From Actinoallomurus liliacearum (GTDB lineage Bacteria > Actinomycetota > Actinomycetes > Streptosporangiales > Streptosporangiaceae), in contig NZ_BAABHJ010000027.1 in NCBI RefSeq assembly GCF_039542035.1, forward strand, positions 186,001 to 250,000: a stretch of 64,000 nt of DNA. The letters run 5' to 3'. The position numbers and the translations under genes were made by a program. Position 1 is the stretch's first letter; every line of letters starts with the position of its first letter. This document shows, in pieces, positions 42,734-51,323 of the stretch. The notes under the pieces are model-generated. The model was not told where the DNA came from. It did not search any database and worked only from the letters and a program-made list of their open reading frames with translations.

Positions 42734-43597
42734 TCAACCGCCGTGCCGCGCAGTTCCGAAGGAGATCACCAGGTAGTCGTCCAGGGGCTGGAAGCCGATG
42801 CGCCGGTGGATCGCGTTGATCCCCGGGTTGGCCAGGTCGGCGAAGACCACGACGTCCTGTGCCCCGGCGTCGACCACGGCCCGGCCGACCGCGGCCGTCG
42901 CGGCCGCGCCGTACCCGTGGCGCCGGTGCTCCGGCGGCGTGTAGACGGGGGCGATCCGCACCATCCCGGCGACCATCCTGGTCCGGCCCGCGAGCGCCAC
43001 CGGCACCCCGTCCCGCTCCCACAGCGTCAGCCCGCCGTACGCGATCCGGTCGTCGACCGCCGCTCCGTGGTCGCCGGGCCGCTCGCGGATCTCCCGCTCG
43101 GCGTCGTGGTACCAGCCGAGGAGCAGGTCGCGGTCGGCCGACCCGGCGAGACGGGCGCGGCCGGGCGTGTCCGGGACGCACACCTCCTCCAGCCGGTAGA
43201 GCCGCCGGCGCTCCCAGATCGTGAAGTCGGAGCCGGTCGCGGCCCGCCAGCGTTCGGCGAAGGACTCGGCGAGCTCGTGGCGGCCGGTGACCCCTCGCAG
43301 CCGCCGCCCCTCCCCGGCCAGGGTGTCCGCCAACTCCGTCGCGGCCTTCTCCGACATGGCGCTGAGCAGCAGCGGGAACGGCGGCGTGTGCACGAACGCC
43401 CCGGCCACGCATCCGGTGGACAGCCAGGCCCCCATCGCCGCCGGCGCGTTCCCGTACGAGGCCGACCCCCGCGCCCGCAGCGACTCGACCACGGTGATCA
43501 GGACGGTGTTCTCGACCGGCCGGGACCGGAGGAAGCAGCCGGCGGTCGCGTCATATTCCGCAATATCTCCGGTCATAACCCAGCCCATGGGCCTCAT
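42734..43597 (-). CDS. GNAT-family N-acetyltransferase
   Basis: 287 residues. The C-terminal GNAT domain includes VAGMVRIAPVYTPPEHRRHGYGAAATAAVGRAVVDAGAQDVVVFADLANPGINAIHRRIGFQPLDDYLVISF, which contains the acetyl-CoA loop RRHGYG and the strand 5 region. The N-terminal half is a less conserved GNAT-like fold. Substrate unknown. Start uncertain: ATGs at 43588 and 43576 are also possible and none has a strong site. Confidence 0.82.
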   Translation of the reverse strand: MRPMGWVMTGDIAEYDATAGCFLRSRPVENTVLITVVESLRARGSASYGNAPAAMGAWLSTGCVAGAFVHTPPFPLLLSAMSEKAATELADTLAGEGRRLRGVTGRHELAESFAERWRAATGSDFTIWERRRLYRLEEVCVPDTPGRARLAGSADRDLLLGWYHDAEREIRERPGDHGAAVDDRIAYGGLTLWERDGVPVALAGRTRMVAGMVRIAPVYTPPEHRRHGYGAAATAAVGRAVVDAGAQDVVVFADLANPGINAIHRRIGFQPLDDYLVISFGTARHGG

Positions 43598-43730
43598 ACT
43601 GCCCAGTATTCAGCCGGGTGTGCAGGTCAACCGGCGATTGTGACCAACGCGTCACGCTCAACAACGGCGACCTCGACGCATTCCCCGCCGGAGGTCATGC
43701 TTCGGCTGCTCGTCCGCCACCTCGGAGTTG

Positions 43731-44193
43731 TCACAGATCCTCCATGAAGCGCTTGATCAGATCCCTTGACGGGTCCTCCGGCAGCGCACGTTGCCCGATC
43801 CGTTCGTAACGTAGCGCGAAATCGGCAACTTCCTCGATATTCGGGACAAGTCGACCTCCGCCCGGCGCTTCGACGTACGCCGTCTCACCGAACGGATCGG
43901 CCATCCTGAGGATCATGAAGGAATCGTCCAGGCCGGGATGGAATCCGACCGACTTGGGGACGACCCGCAGCCCGATGTTCGGCCGCTCCGAGACGTCGAG
44001 GATGTGGGCGAGCTGCGCCTTCATCACCGCCGAGCACCTCCCCCATCAGCTCGCCGGTGAGCTTGCGCTGCTGACGGCAGAACCGCAGGTAGTAGGCGAT
44101 GAGCGCCCACATCGACGACTTCGGGTCGGGGGATTCCCGAAAACTCCTGGCCTTCCTCCGGCGTTTCGCTGACTTGCAGGACTTGTCGACAAC
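43731..44193 (-). pseudogene. remnant of an XRE/DUF5753 (Scr1/WhiJ-type) regulator
   Basis: Two pieces of one gene in different frames. The upstream piece (to about 44030) reads SSMWALIAYYLRFCRQQRKLTGELMGE, the start of the helix-turn-helix region. The downstream piece (44027-43731, 98 residues) reads VMKAQLAHILDVSERPNIGLRVVPKSVGFHPGLDDSFMILRM...AYVEAPGGGRLV, the end of DUF5753. Intact relatives have about 280 residues, so roughly 130-150 residues between the pieces are deleted and the frame is shifted at the junction. Confidence 0.8.
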
Positions 44194-44268
44194 CGAGACG
44201 ACTTTAGGCCGAGAAAGGCACGGTGTTAACAGGAACACGGAAATTAACGACCCGCGAGGGCGGTAAAA

Positions 44269-44640
44269 ATGGCGCATATCATGCAACCCGGATATATGGC
44301 CGCCACAGAAATCGCCGAGGGCGGTGCGGCCGCGTGGCGGCTACCACCCGACCCGCGCTGCGCCTCGGTCGGCCGGTCCCTGGTCCACGACACCCTCATG
44401 GCGCTCCGGCTGCCCGGCGGCCTCGTCGACGCCGCGGTGCTGACCGCCGGCGAACTGACCACGAACGCCCTCAAGCACGGCCTCCGCGCCGGCCCGTACG
44501 AGCCCGTCGTCCCGGCCGAACTCTGGATCTGGAGCCGTACGACCCCACGCCCGGAACTCGTCGTCGCGGTCTTCTCACTCACCGTCACGAGGCGCGCGTA
44601 TCCCTGGTCGGCGTCCCGCTGCCCAAGGGCGGTGCCCTGA
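44269..44640 (+). pseudogene. truncated RsbW-like ATP-binding protein
   Basis: 123 codons. It starts well: WRLPPDPRCASVGRSLVHDTLMALRLPGGLVDAAVLTAGELTTNALKHGL is the HATPase N-box region of anti-sigma-like proteins, followed by LWIWSRTTPRPELVVAVF. After that the expected D..R..P and GRGL..V boxes are missing in all frames. A different open frame continues to 44774 with an unrelated-looking end. The ATG has GAGGGCGG upstream, so it may still be translated, but it is probably inactive. Confidence 0.65.
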
Positions 44641-44805
44641 ACGTGTGGGTGCGCGCCGAGGGCTTCGACTTCGCGGCGCCCGGCGGCGTTCGCGTCCATC
44701 GCCCCGTCACCGACCTGCAGGACGTCACCGAGTGCCTCGTACGGCGCGTCGAGGAGCACGCCACGCCGCGATGACGGCGCCTCGGCGCGAGGAACCCGGT
44801 GGTGG

Positions 44806-45936
44806 TCAGCCTTCGGTGTTGCCGTACATCGCCACCCGGTAGAGAGCCGCGAGCGCATCGTCGATGGGATGAGGCTGCGGCCTGCCCGAGGAGCCGAGCC
44901 TGTTCCATCTCTGCAGGTTCACCGCGATGGCCATCTGCCGTTTGCCGTCGGCACGGGTCATGGTCACCGCTCCGGCGCCCCAGGCCGAGCCGTCATGGCC
45001 CCAGAAGGTGCCCTGACCGGGAGCCTCCTTCCGGTGCAGGCCGAGGCCGTAGTCGATCGTCTTGCCCTCTTGGGAGATGACCGGGACGGTGCGTTGCATC
45101 TGCGCCAGCGACGACCGGCTGACGATCTCGCCGGCGAGCAGCATGCCGAAGAAGCGGTTGAGGTCCGCGACGGTCGATATCAGCGAAGCCGCCGGCCCCA
45201 CCCATGACATGTCGAAGACGCTGTAGTCGCGCGGCGGGTCGATCATGCCGAACCACGCCTCGTACATCTGCGAGTGCGGCCCGTCGACGTACGGCCCGGC
45301 CGGGAGGGCGGCGTCTCGGAGCCCGGCACGCTCGATGACGTTCTGGGTGATGTACTCCTCGGCCGTGGTGCCGGTCACCTGTTCCAGGAGTTGGCCGAGG
45401 AGCAGGTAGTTGGTGTTGGAATACACCCCCGGAGTTCCGCCCGGGGCGCCGACGGCAGGCGCGGCGACCCCCATCTCGATCAGTTCGGTGGGGTGAAACC
45501 GCGTGAACCGGTTGTCGTCCATGCTCTGGGGGCCGGTGTTCGCGAGGGCGGGGAACGCCTTGAAAGAGGGGTAGGCATAGGGGAGGTACTCAGCGAGCCC
45601 GCTGGTGTGGTTGATCAGCATTCGGATGGTGATCGCGTCACCGCGTTCGCCGGGAACCAGCTTCGGCAGGTAGCGGCCGATCGGCGTGTCGAGACCGATC
45701 CGACCGCTCTCGACCTGCTGCAGCACCGCGGCGGCGGTGAAGGTCTTGGTGATGCTGCCGACGCGGTGCCGCATGTCGGCGGTGACGGGACGACCGGTGG
45801 CGACATCGGCGACCCCGGCGGCACCGCGCCAGACCTGGTCGCCGTCACGAACCTCGGCGAACAAGCCGGGCATCCCGGCGCGGTGGACATTTTCCAGGGC
45901 GGCGTTCAGCTCCGCGGAATCCAGCGGGTTCTCCAC
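44806..45936 (-). CDS. serine hydrolase, beta-lactamase class C/DD-peptidase family
   Basis: 376 residues from GTG. Catalytic S-x-x-K is SITK in HRVGSITKTFTAAAVLQ, the Tyr motif YSNTN, and the third box HDGSAWG. There is no obvious signal peptide at this start. Family S12 members include DD-carboxypeptidases, esterases and beta-lactamases; activity cannot be chosen. GTG at 45936 follows AAGGA. Divergent from TetR, with a shared promoter/operator. Confidence 0.88.
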   Translation of the reverse strand: MENPLDSAELNAALENVHRAGMPGLFAEVRDGDQVWRGAAGVADVATGRPVTADMRHRVGSITKTFTAAAVLQQVESGRIGLDTPIGRYLPKLVPGERGDAITIRMLINHTSGLAEYLPYAYPSFKAFPALANTGPQSMDDNRFTRFHPTELIEMGVAAPAVGAPGGTPGVYSNTNYLLLGQLLEQVTGTTAEEYITQNVIERAGLRDAALPAGPYVDGPHSQMYEAWFGMIDPPRDYSVFDMSWVGPAASLISTVADLNRFFGMLLAGEIVSRSSLAQMQRTVPVISQEGKTIDYGLGLHRKEAPGQGTFWGHDGSAWGAGAVTMTRADGKRQMAIAVNLQRWNRLGSSGRPQPHPIDDALAALYRVAMYGNTEG

Positions 45937-45981
45937 GACCCATGTCCTTTCGTGTTCCCTACGGCGAGCTTTAACGCCCTC

Positions 45982-46009
45982 ATTATGCACGCGCCGCGTG
46001 CATCGGCAA
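45982..46009 (-). promoter_or_regulatory. promoter with TetR operator in its spacer
   Basis: On the minus strand TTGCCG (46009-46004), 16 bases, CATAAT (45987-45982). A 19-bp perfect inverted repeat ATGCACGCGCCGCGTGCAT (45985-46003) fills the spacer and touches the -10. A further half-site TGCAT lies at 46011-46015 toward the TetR gene. This is the layout of a TetR-repressed divergent promoter. Confidence 0.7.
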
Positions 46010-46047
46010 GTGCATAGGTTATGCTGAGTCCGGGTGAGAGGAGCGAG

Positions 46048-46701
46048 ATGACAGGTCGAAGGCGCTGGTCGACCGAGGAGATCCTGGATGCGGCGGCGGA
46101 GCTGCTGCGCACGGGCGACGCCGAGTCGTTCAGTGTGCGCAAGCTCGCCGCGGCGCTCGGGACCGACTCCTCCAGCCTCTACCGGCACTTCCGCACCAAG
46201 ACCGAACTGCTGCGGGCCGTCGCCGACCGGATCCTCCTGGCCGCCGTGGACGGCTACCGCGCCGAGGGGGACTGGAAACAGCGCGTCACCGCCCTGGCCC
46301 TGCGCTTGAGAGAGGCCTTCGGCCGGCAGCCCCAGCTCGCCGTGATCTGGGGACGCTATGCCTCAGGCGGCGCCGGTTCCCGGCTGGTCATGGAAGAGCT
46401 CCTGCAGGCCCTGCGGTCTTCGGGCCTGCCGGACGAGGAGATCCCGGCGCGCTATCACCGGATCGTGATCCTCATCGCCGCGCTGATCGCCTCCGAGGCC
46501 GGCATCAGCACCATCACCCCGAAGGAGTACGAACAGGGCATGGAGCTGTTCCGCGTCGCGGTCCTGGGCGCGGACCCCGAACGCTTCCCCGCCCTGACCC
46601 ACTTCGCCCGCGACCTCCGCCCCCTCGGGGCGGACCGCCGCGCCGCGTTCGAAGACATCCTCGCCGCCCACCTCGCCCAGATCGAGGCCGCGATCCCCTG
46701 A
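46048..46701 (+). CDS. TetR-family transcriptional regulator
   Basis: 217 residues. Helix-turn-helix: STEEILDAAAELLRTGDAESFSVRKLAAALGTDSSSLYRHFRTKTELLRAVADRIL. The C-terminal ligand domain resembles TetR_C-like members. ATG at 46048 follows AGGAG. The palindrome at 45985-46003 in front of it and of the divergent serine hydrolase makes autoregulation and hydrolase control likely. Confidence 0.92.
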   Translation: MTGRRRWSTEEILDAAAELLRTGDAESFSVRKLAAALGTDSSSLYRHFRTKTELLRAVADRILLAAVDGYRAEGDWKQRVTALALRLREAFGRQPQLAVIWGRYASGGAGSRLVMEELLQALRSSGLPDEEIPARYHRIVILIAALIASEAGISTITPKEYEQGMELFRVAVLGADPERFPALTHFARDLRPLGADRRAAFEDILAAHLAQIEAAIP

Positions 46702-46800
46702 GTCGCGCAAGCGGCCGTGCCGATCCGAGGACGTCGACGGCGAGCGATGGCCCGGTGAACGCCGGGGATCAGCCGGGTTCGCGCGGGGAACGGATTGAGC

Positions 46801-47529
46801 ATGCGGCTGAGTGGGGCGCGGGTGCTGATCACTGGGGCGTCCTCGGGGATCGGGGCGGCGACCGCGCGGGAGATGGCGCAGGCCGGGGCCCGGCTCGTCC
46901 TGGCGGGGCGGGACCGGCGGCGGCTCGACGCCGTGGCCGCCGAGACCGGCGGGCGGGTGATCGCGGGTGATCTGGCCTGGGACGTCGCCCGGCTGGCCTC
47001 GCGTGCCGGGCCGGTCGACGTCCTGGTGAGCAACGCCGGGGCGGGCTGGGCGGGGCCGCTGACACGCATGCCGGGCAAGGCCGTCGATCGGCTCGCCGCC
47101 GTCAACCTCACCGCGCCGATCCAGCTGACCCGGCTCCTGCTGCCCGGCATGGTCGAGCGGGGCGGCGGGCACGTGGTGTTCGTCTCCTCCATCGCGGGTG
47201 CCGTCGGCGTACGGGAGGAGGCCGTGTACTCGGCGACCAAGGCCGGGCTGATCGTGTTCGCGGAGGGGCTCCGTCACGAACTGCGCGACGTCGGGGTGTC
47301 GGTGGTGCTGCCCGGCGTCGTCGACACGCCGTTCTTCGTCCGGCGCGGCCGGCCGTACGCCCGCCGGTGGCCCCGCCCGGTCCCGCCCGAGCGGGTCGCG
47401 CGGGCGGTGGTGGCCGCGGTCGAGCGGGACCGCGCGGAATGCTACGTGCCGTGCTGGCTCCGCCTGCCCTCCCGGCTCCGGGGCGCGGCGCCGGGCGTCT
47501 TCCGCTCGCTCAGCGGACGGTTCGGCTGA
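46801..47529 (+). CDS. short-chain dehydrogenase/reductase
   Basis: 242 residues. VLITGASSGIGAATAREMAQAGARL binds the cofactor, NAGAGWAGPL follows, and VSSIAGAVGVREEAVYSATKAGLIVF carries Ser, Tyr and Lys of the active site. The C-terminal 40 residues are Arg/Pro-rich. The Rossmann loop RDRRRL after strand 2 suggests NADP preference. A TTG start two codons earlier (46795) is possible. Substrate unknown. Confidence 0.87.
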   Translation: MRLSGARVLITGASSGIGAATAREMAQAGARLVLAGRDRRRLDAVAAETGGRVIAGDLAWDVARLASRAGPVDVLVSNAGAGWAGPLTRMPGKAVDRLAAVNLTAPIQLTRLLLPGMVERGGGHVVFVSSIAGAVGVREEAVYSATKAGLIVFAEGLRHELRDVGVSVVLPGVVDTPFFVRRGRPYARRWPRPVPPERVARAVVAAVERDRAECYVPCWLRLPSRLRGAAPGVFRSLSGRFG

Positions 47530-47599
47530 GCGAGCGACCGGGCTCGGCCGAGCGACGGGAGGGTTTCGCGCGGCGCGCCCGACCTGATAGGCCAGAGGG

Positions 47600-48409
47600 A
47601 TGCAGAAACCCGCCACCGTTCTCCGTCGCCTGACCGTCGCGCTCGCGGCGCTGCTGGCCGTTACCGCCGTGTCACCGGCGGCGCACGCGCGTACGGAGCC
47701 GAAGGCTCCCAAGGAGTTCGTCGCGCTCAGCGACGTCGATCCGACGATCATCCAGGAGATGCGCTACCCGACGAAGCACAACTTCGTCGGCCGGCCCATC
47801 GACGGATACCGCCAGCCGATCTGCATCCTGACCAGGCCGGCCGCCCAGGCCCTGCACAAGGTGCAGGGGAAGCTGCTGCGCCGGGGCTACTCGCTGAAGG
47901 TGTACGACTGCTACCGCCCGCAGCGCGCGGTGAACGACTTCGTCAAGTGGGCCGAGGACCCGAAGGCCACCCAGATGAAGGCCGAGTTCTACCCGCGCGT
48001 GGACAAGTCGCGGCTGTTCGCGGACGGCTACATCGCCGAGAAGTCCGGGCACAGCCGGGGCAGCACGATGGACCTCACGGTCGTGAAGCTGCCCGCGCGG
48101 CCGACGCAGCCGTACCACCCCGGCCAGCGCCTCGTGCCCTGCTACGCGCCGCAGTCCGAGCGGTTCCCCGACAACTCGATCGACATGGGGACCGGGTTCG
48201 ACTGCTTCGACACGCTCGCCCACACGCTCGACCCGCGAATCCAGGGCACGCAGCACGCGAACCGGCTGCTGCTGAAGAACGCCATGGAGGCCGCCGGATT
48301 CGTCAACCTGGCCGAGGAGTGGTGGCACTACACCTACCAGCCCGAGCCGTTCTCGAACACCTACTTCGACTTCCCGGTCTCGCGCGCATCCCTGGCCGGG
48401 CGGCGCTGA
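47600..48409 (+). CDS. secreted D-Ala-D-Ala dipeptidase (VanX-like, M15D)
   Basis: 269 residues. Signal peptide to about residue 30 (RRLTVALAALLAVTAVSPAAHA). Zinc site: His and Asp in SGHSRGSTMDLTVV and the His of EEWWHYTY, whose first Glu is catalytic; DMGTGFDCFD is also typical. Because it is exported, a role in peptidoglycan turnover is more likely than vancomycin resistance, and no vanHA genes adjoin. Confidence 0.9.
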   Translation: MQKPATVLRRLTVALAALLAVTAVSPAAHARTEPKAPKEFVALSDVDPTIIQEMRYPTKHNFVGRPIDGYRQPICILTRPAAQALHKVQGKLLRRGYSLKVYDCYRPQRAVNDFVKWAEDPKATQMKAEFYPRVDKSRLFADGYIAEKSGHSRGSTMDLTVVKLPARPTQPYHPGQRLVPCYAPQSERFPDNSIDMGTGFDCFDTLAHTLDPRIQGTQHANRLLLKNAMEAAGFVNLAEEWWHYTYQPEPFSNTYFDFPVSRASLAGRR

Positions 48410-48419
48410 GCGGCGCCGG

Positions 48420-49343
48420 TCAGACGGCGCAGCGCAGCGGGCCGCCGTTGTAGGCGATGGCGTCGGTGAAGGCGGCGATCAGGTCGAGATCGCCGCCTTC
48501 GGCGTCCGCGTACGCGCGGTGCAGGTTGAGGACGACGCGCTCGCGGTCCGGCCATCCGGCGAACGGGCCGAGGTCGCACGTACGGGCGGCCTCCAGCGGG
48601 GTGAGTCCCTCCGCCCGGCCGCGCCGCGCGGTGTCGAGGATGAGGCGGTAGTACGCCTCGTGCGCCGCCAGGACGGGCGCGAGGTCACCGGTGATGAGCG
48701 CCCCGTGGCCGGGCACGACCGTACGGGCGCCGAAGCCCGCCAGCCACTCCAGCGAGCGCAGCGCCCCCTCGACGGACCCCATGAAGACCAGCGGCGTCAC
48801 CTCGTGGAAGATCAGGTCGCCGGTGAACAGCACCTGCTCCTCCGGCAGCCACGCGACCACGTCCCCGGCCGTGTGGGCCCGGTGTCCCGGGTGCCGGAGC
48901 TCGATCCGCCGCTCGCCCGTGAAGAGCGTCAGCGCGTCGTCGAGAACGACGGTCGGCGGCCGGACGTCCGAGACGCCCCAGTCCGGGGACGGCGACCAGA
49001 TCGGCGGCGTGCCCTTGAGTATGAAGTCCGCCAGCAGTCCCTCGCGCGTCGCCCGGTGCCCGACCACCACGGCGGAGTCGGGGAGCAGCGCGTTCCCGTA
49101 CGTGTGGTCCCCGTGGAGGTGCGTGTTGACCGCCATCCGTACCGGGTCGCCGCCGGTCGCCGCGTCGACCGCGGCGAGGAACCGCCGGGTGCGCGCGGCG
49201 GTCGCGCAGGTGTCGACGAGGATCACCCCGTCGTCCCCCTGCACCGCCCCGGCGTTGTTGATCCACCAGGAGCCGTCCGGCTGCACCCAGGCGTGCACGC
49301 CCGGCGCCACCTCCGTCAGTCGCGGCTCGGCGCCGTGGGCCAT
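48420..49343 (-). CDS. metallo-beta-lactamase-fold hydrolase
   Basis: 307 residues. HxHxDH is present as NTHLHGDHTYGN; further ligands are in LRHPGHRAHTAGDVVAWLPEEQVLFTGDLIFHEV and VPGHGAL. Similar proteins are cyclase-like or quorum-quenching-type hydrolases; no substrate can be named. ATG at 49343 follows GAGGAG. It converges on the VanX-like gene with 10 bp between stops. Confidence 0.88.
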   Translation of the reverse strand: MAHGAEPRLTEVAPGVHAWVQPDGSWWINNAGAVQGDDGVILVDTCATAARTRRFLAAVDAATGGDPVRMAVNTHLHGDHTYGNALLPDSAVVVGHRATREGLLADFILKGTPPIWSPSPDWGVSDVRPPTVVLDDALTLFTGERRIELRHPGHRAHTAGDVVAWLPEEQVLFTGDLIFHEVTPLVFMGSVEGALRSLEWLAGFGARTVVPGHGALITGDLAPVLAAHEAYYRLILDTARRGRAEGLTPLEAARTCDLGPFAGWPDRERVVLNLHRAYADAEGGDLDLIAAFTDAIAYNGGPLRCAV

Positions 49344-49383
49344 CGTCGTCTCCTCGCTCCGCACCCGGCCGATCCTAGGGGTG

Positions 49384-50628
49384 TCAGCCGATCCGGCGGT
49401 CGCGGCCCGCGACGAGGCCGGCCACGAGTTGCAGCACCATGAGGACGGCCATGAGGGTCAGCGGCGTCCGCCAGCCGCCGCTGTGCTGGTAGAACACCCC
49501 GACGAGGACCGGCACGGGGATCGAGATGAGGTAGCCCGTGCTCTGCGCGAAGGCGGACAGCCGGGCCACCGTGGCGCCGTCCTGCCCCCGCATTCCGATC
49601 ATGGCCAGAGCCAGCGGAAAGGCGCAGTTGGAGAGTCCGAGCAGCATCGCCCACAGCCAGGGCGCTCCGGCCGGCGCGGCCCAGAGCCCGGCGAATCCGG
49701 CCAGACCGCACACGGCGAGGCCCGCCGCCAGGCCGCTCTGGTCGCGCAGGCGGCCCGCGAGGGCGGACAGCGGGTAGGACAGGGGCACGCTGAGCAGAGA
49801 GGTGCCCGCGAACAGCAGGCCCGCCGTCTCCGCCGACAGCCCGGCGTCACGGAACATCTGCGGCAGCCAGCCGATGATGACGTACGCGCCGCCGGCCTGC
49901 AGGCCGAAGAACACCGCGAGCGCCCAGGCGGTGGGGCTCCGGCTGATGCGCACGCCGGACCCGCCGTCCGACACGGCGGGCCCCGGCGCGCGGACGGCGG
50001 ACGCGCTCCGGCGGCGTCCGAGAACCAGCCACGCCGGAACGGCGGCGACGGCGAGCACCGCCCAGGAGCCAAGACCGGCCTCCCAGCGCCCGCCGAACGC
50101 CCGGACCAGCGGAACGGTGCCGGCGGCGGCCGCGCAGGCGCCGACGTTGAGCGCCGTCGAGTAGACGCCGGTCATCGCGCCGACCCGGTCCGGGAAACGC
50201 TGCTTGACCACCACCGGCAGCAGCACGTTGGTCGCCGCGATGCCGGCCAGCGCGACGGCGCTCAGCGCGATGAACACGAGGGTGCCCGACGCGAAGGGCC
50301 GCGTGACCAGGCCCGCCGCGAGCGCCACGGCGCCGATGGCGATGACTCCGTCGGTCCCGTACCGGCGGGCGAACCGGGGCGCGGCGAACCCGACGAGCGC
50401 GAAGCACACCTCCGGCAGCGAGGTGAGCAGCCCGGCGACGGTGGCGCTCATCCCGAGCGTGGAGCGCACCTCTTCGAGCACCGGGCCCAGGCTCGTGACG
50501 GCGGGGCGGAGGTTGAGCGCGGCCAGGACCAGGGCCACCGCCGCCAGCCGTCGGCCGGCGACGGGGGACGCGGTGAGGTCCTGCGGCGGTTCCGCACAAT
50601 GCGGACGAACCGCCTCATGATTCGACAT
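49384..50628 (-). CDS. MFS transporter (CynX/NimT type)
   Basis: 414 residues, about 12 membrane segments. LRPAVTSLGPVLEEVRSTLGMSATVAGLLTSLPEVCFALVGFAAPRFARRYG is characteristic of the CynX/NimT group, which handles cyanate-like or nitroimidazole-type small molecules. Start ATG at 50628, only 23 bp from the divergent GntR gene. Confidence 0.88.
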   Translation of the reverse strand: MSNHEAVRPHCAEPPQDLTASPVAGRRLAAVALVLAALNLRPAVTSLGPVLEEVRSTLGMSATVAGLLTSLPEVCFALVGFAAPRFARRYGTDGVIAIGAVALAAGLVTRPFASGTLVFIALSAVALAGIAATNVLLPVVVKQRFPDRVGAMTGVYSTALNVGACAAAAGTVPLVRAFGGRWEAGLGSWAVLAVAAVPAWLVLGRRRSASAVRAPGPAVSDGGSGVRISRSPTAWALAVFFGLQAGGAYVIIGWLPQMFRDAGLSAETAGLLFAGTSLLSVPLSYPLSALAGRLRDQSGLAAGLAVCGLAGFAGLWAAPAGAPWLWAMLLGLSNCAFPLALAMIGMRGQDGATVARLSAFAQSTGYLISIPVPVLVGVFYQHSGGWRTPLTLMAVLMVLQLVAGLVAGRDRRIG

Positions 50629-50635
50629 AGCGCCA

Positions 50636-50648
50636 ATCGTAGAATGAT
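50636..50648. promoter_or_regulatory. candidate GntR/FadR operator in a 23-bp divergent gap
   Basis: ATC-G-T-AGA-A-T-GAT, a partial dyad of form ATCnTnnnAnGAT. It overlaps TAGAAT (50640-50645), a -10 that would start the GntR mRNA at its own ATG, and a minus-strand TACGAT for the MFS gene. Confidence 0.4.
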
Positions 50649-50651
50649 GGG

Positions 50652-51323
50652 ATGAATCTCGCACCGGTCCCCCGCCGGGCCGCCCTGTCGGACCAGGTGA
50701 TCGCGCGGCTGCGGCAGCAGATCACCTCCGGCACCTGGCCGGTCGGATCCCGCATCCCGACCGAACCGGAGCTGGTCGAGCAACTGGGCGTCGCCCGCAA
50801 CACCGTCCGGGAGGCCGTACGGGCGCTGGCGCACAACGGGATGCTGGACATCCGCCAGGGCTCCGGGACCTACGTCGTGGCGACCAGCGAGCTGTCCGGC
50901 GTGATGCAGCGCCGCTTCGCCGAGGTCGGCCGGCGCGACGTCGTCGAGGTGCGAGGCGCGCTGGAGGCCGCGGCGGCCGGGCTGGCCGCCGAACGGCGCA
51001 CCGACGAGGACCTGCGGCGGCTCGACACCCTCCTGGAACGCCGGGAGAAGGCCTGGACGTCCGGCGACCGGGACGCGTTCGTCGACGCGGACGCGGCGTT
51101 CCACCTGGCGGTCGTCGCCGCGTCCCACAACGAGGTGCTGGCCGAGCTGTACGCGGACCTCGGACAGGTGATCCGGGAGTCGCTGCGCGAGCACTTCGGC
51201 GCCGAGCTGTCCCCCGAGGGCTACATGGACCATTCCCGGCTGCTCGCGGCCATCCGGGCCGGGGACGCCGCCACGGCCGCCGCCGAGGCCGCCTCCCACA
51301 CCGCCCGCCGCTCCGACCCCTGA
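50652..51323 (+). CDS. GntR-family regulator, FadR subfamily
   Basis: 223 residues. Winged helix: LSDQVIARLRQQITSGTWPVGSRIPTEPELVEQLGVARNTVREAVRALAHNGMLDIRQGSGTYV. The all-helical FCD domain follows, with D..FH..V..ASHN and H..LL.AI.AGD. Pairing with a divergent CynX-type transporter is common and suggests direct control. Likely leaderless, since a -10-like TAGAAT ends six bases before ATG. Confidence 0.92.
   Translation: MNLAPVPRRAALSDQVIARLRQQITSGTWPVGSRIPTEPELVEQLGVARNTVREAVRALAHNGMLDIRQGSGTYVVATSELSGVMQRRFAEVGRRDVVEVRGALEAAAAGLAAERRTDEDLRRLDTLLERREKAWTSGDRDAFVDADAAFHLAVVAASHNEVLAELYADLGQVIRESLREHFGAELSPEGYMDHSRLLAAIRAGDAATAAAEAASHTARRSDP

Noticed and set aside
47600..48409. Vancomycin resistance gene vanX
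   Set aside because: It has a signal peptide and no vanH/vanA neighbours; cell-wall turnover fits better.
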